A stretch of DNA of 64,000 nucleotides. Origin: Frigoribacterium sp. Leaf186. GTDB lineage: Bacteria > Actinomycetota > Actinomycetes > Actinomycetales > Microbacteriaceae. Where the stretch lies: positions 675,829-739,828 of the forward strand of contig NZ_LMPQ01000001.1 of NCBI RefSeq assembly GCF_001423905.1. The letters are read 5' to 3'. Within the stretch, counting starts at the first letter, position 1. Each line of letters starts with the position of its first letter. Positions 1 to 8,470 of this stretch are shown piece by piece. A program made the translations under genes and the position numbers. The notes below the pieces were generated by a model that searched no databases, had not been told where the DNA came from, and worked only from the letters and a program-made list of their open reading frames with translations.

Positions 1-898
1 GCCTGATCGCCACGTTGGCGCTCAGCGCCGCGAGCAGGATGCCCACGACGACGACGATCGGCACGACGAGGGCGGCGTCGCGCAGGCCGATGAACGGCGT
101 GCCCTGGAAGGTCACCGCCAGGTAGCCCTTGACGAAGAAGTTGACGATGGCGACGATGGCGGCACCCGCCAGCACCGAGCCCACGAGGGCCGCGATCACC
201 CCCTCGAGGATGAACGGCGTCTGGATGAACCGGTTCGACGCGCCGACCAGGCGCATGATGCCGAGCTCTCGCCGTCGGCTGAAGGCGCTGAGCCGGATGG
301 TCGTCGCGATCAACAGCACCGCCGCGATGAGCATCAGCGAGGCGATGCCGATGGCCGTGTAGCTCGCGGCGTTCAACACCGAGAAGATCGGGTCGAGGTA
401 CCCCCGCTGGTCGACGACGCTCTGCACGCCGGCGAGGCTCGACAGGCTCTCGGTGAGCACGTCGGACTGCGTGGGGTCCTTCAGGTTCACCCAGAAGGTC
501 TCGTTGAGGTACGCGGGCTGGACGAACTCGGTGGCCGGGCTGTCGGCGAACTGCTGCTTGAAGCGGTCGTACGCCTCGGTCTGGTCCTCGAAGTAGAACT
601 TGTCGACGTACGGCGTGAGCACGTCGCTCTGCAGCTGGGCCTCGACGCCGTCCTTCTGGTCTTGCGTCGCCATCGCGCCGGTGCAGTTGCCCGTCGTGTC
701 GGTGTCGGTGCAGAGGTAGACGGCGACCTGGGCCTTGTCGTACCAGTAGCCCTTCATCTGCGTGATCTGCATCTGCAGCAGCGCGGCCGTGCCGACGAAG
801 GTCAACGAGATGAACGTGACGAGCACGACCGAGACGACCATCGAGGCGTTGCGGCGCAGGCCGCTGCCGACCTCGCTCATGACGAGTCCGAGTCTCAT
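1..898 (-). CDS. ftsX: Cell division ABC transporter permease FtsX (3' end cut)
   Basis: FtsX is the membrane subunit of the FtsEX complex, which in actinobacteria activates peptidoglycan hydrolases at the septum. About 299 codons are present and no stop is reached, so only the last few residues lie outside the window. The start is the ATG at 898, which overlaps the ftsE stop in an ATGA. Visible order: a cytoplasmic N-terminus, a first membrane helix at about residues 20-42, a large extracellular domain that carries two close cysteines ([10 protein letters not shown]), then three further hydrophobic segments in the C-terminal half. The segment [15 protein letters not shown] just after the second helix is typical of FtsX/MacB permeases. 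It is co-transcribed with ftsE and downstream of prfB, the usual actinobacterial order. Confidence 0.95.
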   Translation of the reverse strand, partial: MRLGLVMSEVGSGLRRNASMVVSVVLVTFISLTFVGTAALLQMQITQMKGYWYDKAQVAVYLCTDTDTTGNCTGAMATQDQKDGVEAQLQSDVLTPYVDKFYFEDQTEAYDRFKQQFADSPATEFVQPAYLNETFWVNLKDPTQSDVLTESLSSLAGVQSVVDQRGYLDPIFSVLNAASYTAIGIASLMLIAAVLLIATTIRLSAFSRRRELGIMRLVGASNRFIQTPFILEGVIAALVGSVLAGAAIVAIVNFFVKGYLAVTFQGTPFIGLRDAALVVPIVVVVGILLAALSANVAIR

Positions 899-1638
899 GC
901 GTCCGCCCCTCTCGTGCTCAGGTCTTCGACTCCGATGGCCTGGATGGGCACCGCCTGCGTCTGGTAGCCGCCGTGGCGCTCGTCGCGCAAGATGTTGCCC
1001 GCGCTCAGCTCGATCACCCGACGTTGCATCTGGTCGACGATGCCGGCGTCGTGCGTGGCCATGATGACCGTCGTGCCCCCGGCGTTGATGCGCTCGAGCA
1101 GGGTCATGATGCCCGCACTCGTCGAGGGGTCGAGGTTTCCGGTCGGCTCGTCGGCCAGCAGGATGGCGGGCTTGTTGACGATGGCCCGCGCGATCGCGAC
1201 GCGCTGCTGCTCACCGCCCGAGAGCTCGTGCGGCAGGCGGTGCTGCTTGCCGACCAGGCCGACCATCTTGAGGACGTCGGGCACGGCTTCTTGGATGAAG
1301 CCCTTGCTCTTGCCGATCACCTGCAGGCTGAACGCGACGTTGTCGAAGACGTTCTTCTGCGGCAGCAGGCGGAAGTCCTGGAACACCACGCCGAGGTTGC
1401 GGCGGAAGTACGGGACCTTGCGGCTGGACAGCGTGCCGAGACGCTGGCCGAGCACGTGGATCTGGCCCTGCGACGGCTTCTCTTCTTTCAGCACGAGCCG
1501 CAGGAAGCTCGACTTGCCGGAGCCGCTGGCCCCGACGAGGAACACGAACTCGCCCTTGAGGATCTCGAGGGTGACGGCGTTCAGTGCGGGCCGGGGGTTG
1601 CCGACGTAGACCTTGGTGACTTCATCAAACCGAATCAT
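895..1638 (-). CDS. ftsE: Cell division ATP-binding protein FtsE
   Basis: FtsE is the ATPase subunit of FtsEX and drives FtsX conformational changes at the division site. The product is 247 aa. It shows a Walker A GASGSGKS at 36-43, the ABC signature LSGGEQQR and Walker B ILLADEP. I place the start at the ATG at 1638 ([11 protein letters not shown], the usual FtsE N-terminus) rather than the GTG at 1650, because a TAGGGT -10-like box at 1649-1654 would overlap the GTG. The stop overlaps the ftsX start by 4 bp, so the two are translationally coupled. A 57-bp gap separates it from prfB upstream. Confidence 0.96.
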   Translation of the reverse strand: MIRFDEVTKVYVGNPRPALNAVTLEILKGEFVFLVGASGSGKSSFLRLVLKEEKPSQGQIHVLGQRLGTLSSRKVPYFRRNLGVVFQDFRLLPQKNVFDNVAFSLQVIGKSKGFIQEAVPDVLKMVGLVGKQHRLPHELSGGEQQRVAIARAIVNKPAILLADEPTGNLDPSTSAGIMTLLERINAGGTTVIMATHDAGIVDQMQRRVIELSAGNILRDERHGGYQTQAVPIQAIGVEDLSTRGADA

Positions 1639-1648
1639 GACGGGGATC

Positions 1649-1654
1649 ACCCTA
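1649..1654 (-). promoter_or_regulatory. Putative -10 box of ftsE, near-leaderless
   Basis: TAGGGT on the minus strand ends 10 nt before the ATG at 1638, so a transcript from it would have only a few untranslated bases. No clear -35 is visible. This supports the ATG at 1638 and gives ftsEX a possible promoter independent of prfB. Confidence 0.4.
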
Positions 1655-1695
1655 AGCGCGGGTCAAGGCGATCGGCGCAACGACTCGCTGCGGTG

Positions 1696-2805
1696 CTAGT
1701 CCTGGTCGTCGCGCTTGCGCCAGCGGATGCCGGCCGAGATGAAACCGTCCAGGTCGCCGTCGAAGACGTTCGAGGGGTTGTTCACCTCGTGCTCGCTGCG
1801 GAGGTCTTTCACCATCTGGTACGGCGCCAGCACGTAGCTGCGGATCTGGTCGCCCCAGCTGGCCGTGATGTTGCCCGCGAGCTCTTTCTTCTTGGCGTTC
1901 TCGGCCTCTTTCTGCAGCAGCAACAGGCGCGACTGCAGCACGCGCATGGCGGCGGCGCGGTTCTGGATCTGGCTCTTCTCGTTCTGCATCGAGACGACGG
2001 TGCCGGTCGGGATGTGCGTCAGGCGGACGGCCGAGTCGGTCGTGTTGACGCTCTGACCACCGGGGCCCGACGAGCGGAACACGTCGACGCGGATGTCGTT
2101 CTCGGGGATGTCGATCGACTCGGTCTCTTCCATCAGCGGGATGACCTCGACCGCGGCGAAGCTGGTCTGACGCTTGCCCGCCGCACCGAACGGGCTCATG
2201 CGCACGAGACGATGCGTGCCGGCCTCGACGCTCAGGGTGCCGAACGCGTAGGGCGCGTCGATCTCGAACGTGGCGCTCTTGATGCCCGCCTCCTCGGCGT
2301 AGCTGGTGTCCATCACCGTGGCGGACATGCCGTGCTTCTCGGCGTAGCGCAGGTACATGCGCAGCAGCATCTCGGCGAAGTCGGCGGCGTCGACCCCGCC
2401 GGCACCGGCGCGGATCGTGATGACCGCGGGCCGAGGGTCGTACTCGCCGTCGAGCAGGGTCTGCACCTCGAGGACGTCCATCATCTTCTGCAGGGCCTTG
2501 AGCTCGGCCTGCGCCTCGTCGGCGCTCTCTTGGTCGTCGCCGTCGTTCGCCATCTCGACGAGCACCCCGAGGTCGTCGAGCCGCTGCTCGGTCGTCTCGA
2601 GCTTCTCGAGCTCGGACTGCCGGTGGCTGAGGGCGCTGGTGACCTTCTGCGCGTTCTCGGTGTCGTCCCACAGGTCGGGTGCCGAGGCCTGCTCGCTGAG
2701 CTCGGCGATCTCGGCCACGAGACGGTCTTGCCCGATCACCGCACGGATGTCTTCGAACGTGGCCCGGAGGGCGGCAATCTGCTCAGAGAAATCCAGTGCG
2801 ATCAT
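1696..2805 (-). CDS. prfB: Peptide chain release factor 2
   Basis: RF2 recognises UAA and UGA stop codons and triggers peptide release on the ribosome. The 369-aa product has the stop-codon recognition tripeptide SPF at 204-206 and the catalytic GGQ at 249-251, which together separate it from RF1. The start is the ATG at 2805. There is no Shine-Dalgarno sequence, but a TAAGCT box lies 8 nt upstream, consistent with a leaderless mRNA. The reading frame is continuous through the N-terminal region, so the programmed +1 frameshift found in prfB of many bacteria is absent. It precedes ftsEX on the same strand, a conserved arrangement. Confidence 0.97.
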   Translation of the reverse strand: MIALDFSEQIAALRATFEDIRAVIGQDRLVAEIAELSEQASAPDLWDDTENAQKVTSALSHRQSELEKLETTEQRLDDLGVLVEMANDGDDQESADEAQAELKALQKMMDVLEVQTLLDGEYDPRPAVITIRAGAGGVDAADFAEMLLRMYLRYAEKHGMSATVMDTSYAEEAGIKSATFEIDAPYAFGTLSVEAGTHRLVRMSPFGAAGKRQTSFAAVEVIPLMEETESIDIPENDIRVDVFRSSGPGGQSVNTTDSAVRLTHIPTGTVVSMQNEKSQIQNRAAAMRVLQSRLLLLQKEAENAKKKELAGNITASWGDQIRSYVLAPYQMVKDLRSEHEVNNPSNVFDGDLDGFISAGIRWRKRDDQD

Positions 2806-2813
2806 GGTCCCCG

Positions 2814-2819
2814 AGCTTA
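2814..2819 (-). promoter_or_regulatory. Putative -10 box of prfB (leaderless)
   Basis: TAAGCT on the minus strand, 8 nt before the prfB ATG. The spacing fits transcription starting at or next to the start codon. The spacer has no convincing SD sequence. Confidence 0.45.
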
Positions 2820-2875
2820 CCCGGCGCACGTGGGGGCGACGTGCGGGTGCGGGGACGGGCCCGGGGGCTCGCGCG

Positions 2876-3484
2876 TCAGCGCCGGGCGACGCCCGCCTCA
2901 CGCAGGGCCACGTCGGCGAGGCGCCGGACGACCTCGGGTTCGCCCGCGCGCCACGCCGCGACGGGGTCGGGCGACACGGCGAGCGCCGCCCGGGCGTCAC
3001 GGCCGGTCAGGGCCCGCAGCGCGAGCAGGTCGTCGCCGCCCGGCAGGGCGAGCAGCGACCGGGTCGAGGAGGCGCGGCGCGCGAAGGCGATCCGCCCGCG
3101 CAGCCAGACCCACAGCACCACGAGGCTCGGCACCCCGGCCACGACGAGACCCGCGACCAGCGCGGCGCGGGCCACGCCGTCCTGCTGCTGCCGTCCGGCG
3201 TCGGCGAGGGACTGACCGGCACCGCTCGCTCCGTCGAAGGGTGCGCTGGCGGCGTCGCCGACCAGGGGCACCCCGGCCAGGGCGCGCGAGGCGTCCTGCA
3301 TGGTGCCCTGGAAGCCGGCCCCCGCCTCCTCGAGCTGTCGCCCGAGGTCGGCGAAGGTGCCGATGAAGCCCGCGATCGCCACCCCGAGCACGACGAACGC
3401 GACGACGAGGCCGATCGCCACCACGTCGCCGGTCACCTGGCGGGCACGGACGAGGGGCGACGACGAGTAGAGCTGCATGGTCAC
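2876..3484 (-). CDS. Hypothetical two-helix membrane protein
   Basis: I do not recognise a named family. The 202-aa product starts with a GTG at 3484; an in-frame ATG follows two codons later. A hydrophobic segment at about 20-45 and a second at about 108-130 bracket a region of about 60 residues that should be extracytoplasmic. A basic C-terminal region follows ([10 protein letters not shown]). The copy of GGAGGCGCG at 3068 lies inside the gene, antisense to it. It sits between prfB and a cysteine desulfurase on the same strand; its role is unknown. Confidence 0.8.
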   Translation of the reverse strand: MTMQLYSSSPLVRARQVTGDVVAIGLVVAFVVLGVAIAGFIGTFADLGRQLEEAGAGFQGTMQDASRALAGVPLVGDAASAPFDGASGAGQSLADAGRQQQDGVARAALVAGLVVAGVPSLVVLWVWLRGRIAFARRASSTRSLLALPGGDDLLALRALTGRDARAALAVSPDPVAAWRAGEPEVVRRLADVALREAGVARR

Positions 3485-3510
3485 AGTGTGCCCGCCCGTC
3501 GCCGGTGGGC

Positions 3511-3536
3511 GGCGACCCCGGGCGGCGACCCCGGGC
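3511..3536. repeat. 13-bp perfect tandem duplication
   Basis: Two head-to-tail copies of GGCGACCCCGGGC fill most of the gap between the cysteine desulfurase stop and the start of the membrane protein downstream. The CCCGGG cores could pair in RNA, but no poly-T tract follows. Confidence 0.7.
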
Positions 3537-3550
3537 AGGCGGGCCCGGCG

Positions 3551-4717
3551 TCAGCGGGTGCCGAGGGCGGGCGTGCGGTCGGCGTAGCCGGCTCGGCCGG
3601 CCCGGGCGACGGCGTCGGGCAGTGCGGCGAGCAGGGCGTCGACGTCGGCCTCGGTCGAGGTGTGACCGACGGTCATGCGGAGCGCCCCGCGGGCCGCGTC
3701 GGGCGACAGCCCCATGCCGAGCAGCACGTGGGACGGTTCGGGGATGCCCGCCTGGCACGCGGACCCGGTCGACACGCTGACCCCGGCGGCGTCGAGCAAG
3801 AACAACAACGAGTCGCCCTCGCACCCCTCGAAGGTGAAGTGGGCGTTGCCGGGCAACCGGTCGACGGGGTCGCCGCGCAGCACCGCGCCGGGCACCGAGG
3901 CCAGCACGCCGGCGACCAGGCGGTCGCGCAACGGCTCGTAGTCGGCGTGCGGTTGTTCGGCCGCGACGGCGAAGGCCACGGCGGCCGGGGCGTCCTGGGT
4001 GCCCGAGCGCACCTGCCGCTGCTGACCCCCGCCGTGGATGAGGGGCACGACCGTCGCCGACCGCGACAGCACGAGGGCTCCGATGCCGATCGGCCCGCCG
4101 ACCTTGTGCGCGCTGACGCTGAGCGCCGCGAGCCCCGACGACGCGAAGTCGATCGGCACCTGCCCGTACGCCGCCACCGCGTCGGAGTGCACGGGCACCC
4201 CGTGTGCGGCGGCGAGCGCGACGACCTCGTCGACGGGCTGCATCGTGCCGACCTCGTTGTTGGCCCAGAGCAGGCTGACGAGGGCGACGTCGTCGTGCTC
4301 GTCGAGGGCCGCGGCGAGCGCGTCGACGCGCAGTCGGCCCCGCTCGTCGAGCGGCAGCCAGGTGACGACGGCGCCCTCGTACCGTTCGAGCCACTCGACG
4401 GTGTCGACGGTCGCGTGGTGCTCGCCGGCGGGGACGAGGAGGCGCGGGCGCGGTCGGTCGGACTGCCTCGCCCACCAGAGTCCCTTGATCGCGAGGTTGA
4501 CCGCCTCGGTGCCGCCCGAGGTGAAGACGACCTCGATCGGGTCGCAGCCGAGGGTCGCGGCGACGCGTTCGCGAGCCTCTTCGAGCACCCGCTTGGCGTT
4601 CTGCCCGGCGGAGTGGATCGACGACGGGTTGCCCACGGTGCCGAGGGCCTCGGCGTAGGCGGCGATGGCCAGCGGGTGCATCGGGGTGGTGGCCGCGTGG
4701 TCGAGGTAGACGCTCAT
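3551..4717 (-). CDS. Cysteine desulfurase, NifS/IscS class
   Basis: A PLP-dependent enzyme that converts cysteine to alanine and a protein persulfide, feeding sulfur to Fe-S clusters or tRNA thiolation. The 388-aa product has the N-terminal LDHAATTP motif, the PLP lysine in SAHKVGGP (K205), and the persulfide cysteine in STGSACQAG (C321). The class I loop around the cysteine separates it from SufS. In related actinobacteria this gene often precedes mnmA, which would make it the sulfur donor for 2-thiouridine. mnmA is not adjacent here, so the pathway stays open. It is divergent from glgX. Confidence 0.93.
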   Translation of the reverse strand: MSVYLDHAATTPMHPLAIAAYAEALGTVGNPSSIHSAGQNAKRVLEEARERVAATLGCDPIEVVFTSGGTEAVNLAIKGLWWARQSDRPRPRLLVPAGEHHATVDTVEWLERYEGAVVTWLPLDERGRLRVDALAAALDEHDDVALVSLLWANNEVGTMQPVDEVVALAAAHGVPVHSDAVAAYGQVPIDFASSGLAALSVSAHKVGGPIGIGALVLSRSATVVPLIHGGGQQRQVRSGTQDAPAAVAFAVAAEQPHADYEPLRDRLVAGVLASVPGAVLRGDPVDRLPGNAHFTFEGCEGDSLLFLLDAAGVSVSTGSACQAGIPEPSHVLLGMGLSPDAARGALRMTVGHTSTEADVDALLAALPDAVARAGRAGYADRTPALGTR

Positions 4718-4793
4718 GGAAGGGTCCTCAGGCTGGGGTGGGGCGGGTGCGCCGGTGACGCCAGGTGATTTCGGGGCCGACGCGCGCCTCCTC

Positions 4794-4799
4794 TACTGT
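4794..4799 (+). promoter_or_regulatory. Putative -10 box of glgX (leaderless)
   Basis: TACTGT ends 7 nt before the GTG at 4807, and no SD precedes that start. A copy of GGAGGCGCG on the minus strand (4783-4791) lies just upstream, within the -35/-10 spacer. Confidence 0.45.
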
Positions 4800-4806
4800 A
4801 AGTGCC

Positions 4807-6915
4807 GTGACCGACCTCGACCCCCTGCGCGACCTCGGCGTCCGCACCGGCCCCGACGGGCCGACCCTGCGGGTCTGGTCGTCGTCGGCGACGCGCGTCG
4901 ACCTCGTGATCGACGACGCTCCCCACGACCGCGTCGTGCCGATGGTGCGTGACGAGCACGACGTCTGGAGCGCCACCGACGGCGCCCTGACCCCCGGTCG
5001 TCGGTACTGGCTGCGGGCCGACGGCCCCTCGGGCCCGGGTAGCGCCTTCGACCCGTCGCTCGAGCTGCTCGACCCGTACGCGCGCGGGCTCGGTCGCACC
5101 GGCCGGGGCACGTGGCGCTCGGCGGTCGTCGACGAGGCGTTCGACTGGGGCGGGGTCGAGAAGCCGCGCACGCCGCTCGACCGGGTCGTCGTCTACGAGG
5201 CGCACGTCAGGGGGCTGACCCGGCTGGCGCCGTTCGTGCCCGAAGAGCTGCGGGGCAGCTACGCCGGTCTCGCCGCCGAGTCGACCATCGCCTACCTGCA
5301 GGGGCTCGGCGTCACGGCCGTGCAGCTGCTGCCGGTGCACCAGCACGTCGACGAGCAGCGCCTCGTCGCGCAGGGCATCGAGAACTACTGGGGCTACAAC
5401 ACCCTGAACTACTTCGCGCCGCACGCCGCGTACGCGAGCCGCGACGCCCAGCTCGCCGGGGCGTCCGCGATCGTGCGCGAGTTCAAGGGCATGGTGCGCC
5501 TGTTGCACGAGGCCGGCATCGAGGTCTACCTCGACGTCGTCTACAACCACACCGCCGAAGAGGGCGAGGTCGGCGGGCCGGTGACGAGCCTCCGGGGTCT
5601 CGACGGCGCCGCCTACTACCGGCACGACGCCGAGGGCCGCCCCGTCGACGTGACCGGCTGCGGCAACTCGCTCGACACCAGCACGCCCGCCGCCTCGCGA
5701 CTCGTGCTCGACTCGCTGCGCTACTGGGCGAACGAGGTGCAGATCGACGGGTTCCGGTTCGACCTGGCGGCCACCCTCGGGCGGGGCGCCGACCACGCCT
5801 TCGACCCCGAGCACCCGCTGCTCTCGGCGATCGTGACCGACCCGGCGCTCGAGGGCGTGAAGATGATCGCCGAGCCGTGGGACGTCGGGCTCGGCGGCTG
5901 GCAGACCGGGGCCTTCCCCGAGGGCTGGATCGAGTGGAACGACCGCTTCCGCAACCGGGCCCGCGACTTCTGGTTGACCGACATCGCCGCCGCGCGGTCG
6001 CAGGGCGCTCCCCCGTCGGGTCTCGGCACCTTCGCCTCGAAGCTCAGCGGGTCGAGCAACATCTACGCCCGCGAGCGCGGTCCGCTGTCGGGCGTCAACT
6101 TCGTCACGGCGCACGACGGGTTCACGCTGCTCGACCTCGTCTCGTACGACGGCAAGCACAACCTCAGCAACGGCGAGGCCAACCGCGACGGCACGGACGA
6201 CAACCGCTCGTTCAACCACGGCGTCGAGGGCGACAGCGTCAACCCCTGGATCTCGGACGCCCGACGCCGTTCGATGCGCAACCTGCTCGCCACCCTGTTC
6301 GTCTCGGCCGGCATCCCGATGCTGACGGCCGGCGACGAACGCGGCCGCACCCAGCACGGCAACAACAACGCGTACTGCACCGACAGCGAGCTGACCTGGG
6401 TCGACTGGACCGACGAGCCCTGGCACCGCGACCTGCACGACGACGTGGCGACGCTCGCCCGGCTGCGGGCGGAGAACCCCGCGCTCCGCCCGTCCCGCTT
6501 CGGCCTCGACGGCGCCTGCACGCTGAGCGCCAACGAGATGTCGTGGCACTCGGCCTCGGGCGACGAGATGCGGCCCGACGAGTGGAACGACCCGGGCGTC
6601 CGCACCCTGCAGTACCTCGCCGTCTCGACGCCCGAGCACGAGGCGCCGAACACCGTGCTGGTCGTGGTGCACGGTGCCGAGACGAGCGTCACGGTGACGC
6701 TCCCCCGGCACGAAGGCGTCACCTCGTACGACGCCCTGTGGTCGAGCGACGACCGGAGTCTGCCCCACGACACCGCCCCCGGCGACGAACTGATCGTCTC
6801 GGGGCCGACCGTCGTGCTGTTCCGCGCCGTGACCGTCGACGCCGGCACGAGCGGCGGGGCCGACGCCACCGACGGGGCCGACGCCACCGGCGACGCCGTC
6901 GGGGCCGACGCGTGA
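4807..6915 (+). CDS. glgX: Glycogen debranching enzyme GlgX (isoamylase type)
   Basis: GlgX hydrolyses alpha-1,6 branches of glycogen, mainly outer chains already shortened by phosphorylase. The 702-aa product has an N-terminal CBM48-like sandwich, then a GH13 barrel with the expected catalytic triad: nucleophile D319 (DGFRFDLA), acid/base E356 (IAEPWD) and D437 (TAHDGF). The reading frame is open further upstream, but the conserved N-terminus (TDLDPLRDLGVRTG) begins at the GTG at 4807 behind a leaderless-type -10 box. The C-terminus ends in a short Gly-Ala-Asp-Thr repeat tail. Its stop overlaps the next start (GTGA). It likely works with glgE and glgB at 18740-23009. Confidence 0.96.
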   Translation: MTDLDPLRDLGVRTGPDGPTLRVWSSSATRVDLVIDDAPHDRVVPMVRDEHDVWSATDGALTPGRRYWLRADGPSGPGSAFDPSLELLDPYARGLGRTGRGTWRSAVVDEAFDWGGVEKPRTPLDRVVVYEAHVRGLTRLAPFVPEELRGSYAGLAAESTIAYLQGLGVTAVQLLPVHQHVDEQRLVAQGIENYWGYNTLNYFAPHAAYASRDAQLAGASAIVREFKGMVRLLHEAGIEVYLDVVYNHTAEEGEVGGPVTSLRGLDGAAYYRHDAEGRPVDVTGCGNSLDTSTPAASRLVLDSLRYWANEVQIDGFRFDLAATLGRGADHAFDPEHPLLSAIVTDPALEGVKMIAEPWDVGLGGWQTGAFPEGWIEWNDRFRNRARDFWLTDIAAARSQGAPPSGLGTFASKLSGSSNIYARERGPLSGVNFVTAHDGFTLLDLVSYDGKHNLSNGEANRDGTDDNRSFNHGVEGDSVNPWISDARRRSMRNLLATLFVSAGIPMLTAGDERGRTQHGNNNAYCTDSELTWVDWTDEPWHRDLHDDVATLARLRAENPALRPSRFGLDGACTLSANEMSWHSASGDEMRPDEWNDPGVRTLQYLAVSTPEHEAPNTVLVVVHGAETSVTVTLPRHEGVTSYDALWSSDDRSLPHDTAPGDELIVSGPTVVLFRAVTVDAGTSGGADATDGADATGDAVGADA

Positions 6916-7415
6916 CGAAACCGACCGCAGGAGGCGCGCGCGGCCCCGCCACGCCGGCCACCGTCGCGCTCACCGCGGCCGGCATCGCCTTCACCCCGCA
7001 CACCTACGAGCACCACGACACGGCGACGAACTTCGGCGAGGAGGCCGCGGCCGAGCTCGACCTGTCCGAGGAGCGCGTCTTCAAGACCCTCGTGGCCGAC
7101 GCCGACGGCACCCTCGTCGTGGGAGTCGTCCCGGTCTCCGGTCGCCTCGACCTCAAGGCCCTCGCTGCAGCCGTCGGAGCGAAGAAGGCCTCGCTCGCCG
7201 AGCCCGCCCTCGTCGAACGCCGCACGGGCTACGTCGTCGGCGGCATCAGCCCGCTCGGCCAGAAGACCGCCGCGACGACCGTCGTCGACGCGAGCGCCGC
7301 CTCCTTCCCGTCGGTGTTCGTCAGCGGCGGGAGGCGCGGGTTCGACATCGAGATCGCCCCCGACGACCTCGTGCGCGCCACCGGCGGCACCTACGCGGCG
7401 ATCCGCCGCGACTGA
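6912..7415 (+). CDS. YbaK/EbsC-family aminoacyl-tRNA deacylase
   Basis: A free-standing editing-domain protein of the YbaK type, which hydrolyses mischarged Cys-tRNA(Pro). The 167-aa product starts at a GTG that overlaps the glgX stop, so it is coupled to glgX. The fold markers are present: THTYEH-like strand FTPHTYEHHD at about 28, FKTLVA at about 57, and VGGISPLGQK at about 112, where family members carry substrate-contacting residues. Two copies of GGAGGCGCG lie in it (6930 and 7330), and a third, inverted, follows the stop. The link to glycogen metabolism is likely only positional. Confidence 0.9.
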   Translation: MTKPTAGGARGPATPATVALTAAGIAFTPHTYEHHDTATNFGEEAAAELDLSEERVFKTLVADADGTLVVGVVPVSGRLDLKALAAAVGAKKASLAEPALVERRTGYVVGGISPLGQKTAATTVVDASAASFPSVFVSGGRRGFDIEIAPDDLVRATGGTYAAIRRD

Positions 7416-7457
7416 CGCCCGCCGCGCCTCCCGCACACCAGCCCGCGGAGCCCACGC

Positions 7458-7515
7458 CGCCACGAAGTGGACACCGCGCCACGCGAAAACGTGGCGCGGT
7501 GTCCACTTGGTGGCG
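7458..7515. repeat. Long near-perfect inverted repeat
   Basis: The arms 7458-7483 and 7490-7515 pair in 25 of 26 positions (single G-G mismatch at 7464/7509) around a 6-nt CGAAAA loop. The inner 19 bp are perfect. No poly-T tract follows on either strand, so it is not a standard intrinsic terminator for the YbaK gene. It could be a dispersed palindromic element or a protein-binding site. Confidence 0.85.
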
Positions 7516-7546
7516 CGAAGAGAGGGCGACGGGCGCCGGGGCGGCA

Positions 7547-7643
7547 GAGCAGGCCGGGCGCGGCGAGCAGGCAGGCCGGGCGCGGCGAGCAGGGCGGGCG
7601 GGCGCGGCGAGCAGGCCGGGCGGCGAGGCAGGGCGGGCGCGGC
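7547..7643. repeat. Degenerate GC-rich tandem repeat
   Basis: About five imperfect head-to-tail copies (16-22 bp) of a unit close to GAGCAGGCCGGGCGCGGC. The array lies between the long hairpin and the promoter of the cold-shock fusion gene. It has no convincing coding role. Slippage at replication is the simplest origin. Confidence 0.75.
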
Positions 7644-7667
7644 GGCGGGCACACGGCGAGCGCGGGC

Positions 7668-7673
7668 TAGGGT
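7668..7673 (+). promoter_or_regulatory. Putative -10 box of the cold-shock fusion gene (leaderless)
   Basis: TAGGGT ends 7 nt before the ATG at 7681. The spacer CGGGCGC has no SD sequence. Confidence 0.4.
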
Positions 7674-7680
7674 CGGGCGC

Positions 7681-8325
7681 ATGACCGGCAGTCCGGCCCG
7701 GATCGAGGGCACGCTCACCTCGTGGGACGACGACCGCGGGTTCGGGTTCCTCACCCCGGGTTCGGGGCGGGGCCGCGCGTTCGTGCACATCACGGCGTTC
7801 AGCCGGGGGTCGGCGCGGCCCCGCGTGGGCGACGCCTTCTCGTACGAGGTCGACCGGCACGGTGACCGGGGGCCGGCGGCGGTCCGCGTCGCAGCGGTCG
7901 GTGGCCGGTGGTCGGCGCCCCGGGCCCGGGCGCCGCGCCCGACCCGAGGCGGGCAGGTCGCCCTCGTCGTCGGGCTCGTGATCGTGGTGGCGGTCGTGGT
8001 CGGCGTCGCGACGCTCACCCCCGCGGGAGGACGCACCGCGGCCGTCGACGACGCCCTGCCCTGGCTGATCGGCGGCGCCCTCGTGCTCAGCCTGGTGACG
8101 GCCGTCGTCTACGCCGTCGACAAGTCCGCCGCCCGCCACGGACGACGCCGCGTGCCCGAACGCGTCCTGCTGCTGCTCGGACTGGTCGGCGGCTGGCCCG
8201 GAGCCCTCGTCGCGCAGCAGCTGCTGCGTCACAAGACGAGCAAGCGGTCGTTCCAGGTCGCCTTCTGGGCCACGGTGGCCGTCGACGTGCTGGCCGTCGC
8301 GGCCGCCCTCGTGCTCGTCGGCTAG
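7681..8325 (+). CDS. Cold-shock domain / DUF1294 membrane fusion protein
   Basis: A 214-aa two-part protein. Residues about 6-65 form a cold-shock nucleic-acid binding domain, with the RNP1-like GFGFL and RNP2-like AFVHI motifs. A basic linker follows, then hydrophobic helices at about 95-118, 122-140 and 190-212. The C-terminal part carries the DUF1294 pattern (LLLGLVGGWPGALVAQQ and RHKTSKRSFQ). The CSD-DUF1294 combination is known in other bacteria, but its function is not established. It suggests an RNA-binding domain tethered to the inner face of the membrane. The gene is monocistronic and convergent with the ABC importer. Confidence 0.88.
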   Translation: MTGSPARIEGTLTSWDDDRGFGFLTPGSGRGRAFVHITAFSRGSARPRVGDAFSYEVDRHGDRGPAAVRVAAVGGRWSAPRARAPRPTRGGQVALVVGLVIVVAVVVGVATLTPAGGRTAAVDDALPWLIGGALVLSLVTAVVYAVDKSAARHGRRRVPERVLLLLGLVGGWPGALVAQQLLRHKTSKRSFQVAFWATVAVDVLAVAAALVLVG

Positions 8326-8350
8326 CACCGCGCGCTCGTCCGCCGGCGTA

Positions 8351-8395
8351 CCGCCGGCACGCGCACCGCCTGCACGCACACCGCCGGCACGCGCA
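8351..8395. repeat. 15-bp tandem repeat, three copies
   Basis: Three consecutive 15-mers close to ACCGCCGGCACGCGC (copies 1 and 3 identical, copy 2 with three changes) in the gap between two convergent genes. Confidence 0.8.
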
Positions 8396-8470
8396 CCGAG
8401 ACCCCGGTGGACCGCCGAGACACTCGTGAGCGCGCGGGTGTCCCGGCGACCTCCCGGGGCCTCGCCGACC

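Noticed and set aside
1652-2671. An arginine-rich minus-strand frame over prfB
   Set aside because: It is the wrong frame of prfB.
2700-2805. Programmed frameshift in prfB
   Set aside because: The frame is open from the ATG to the stop, and no in-frame UGA lies at the usual site near codon 25.
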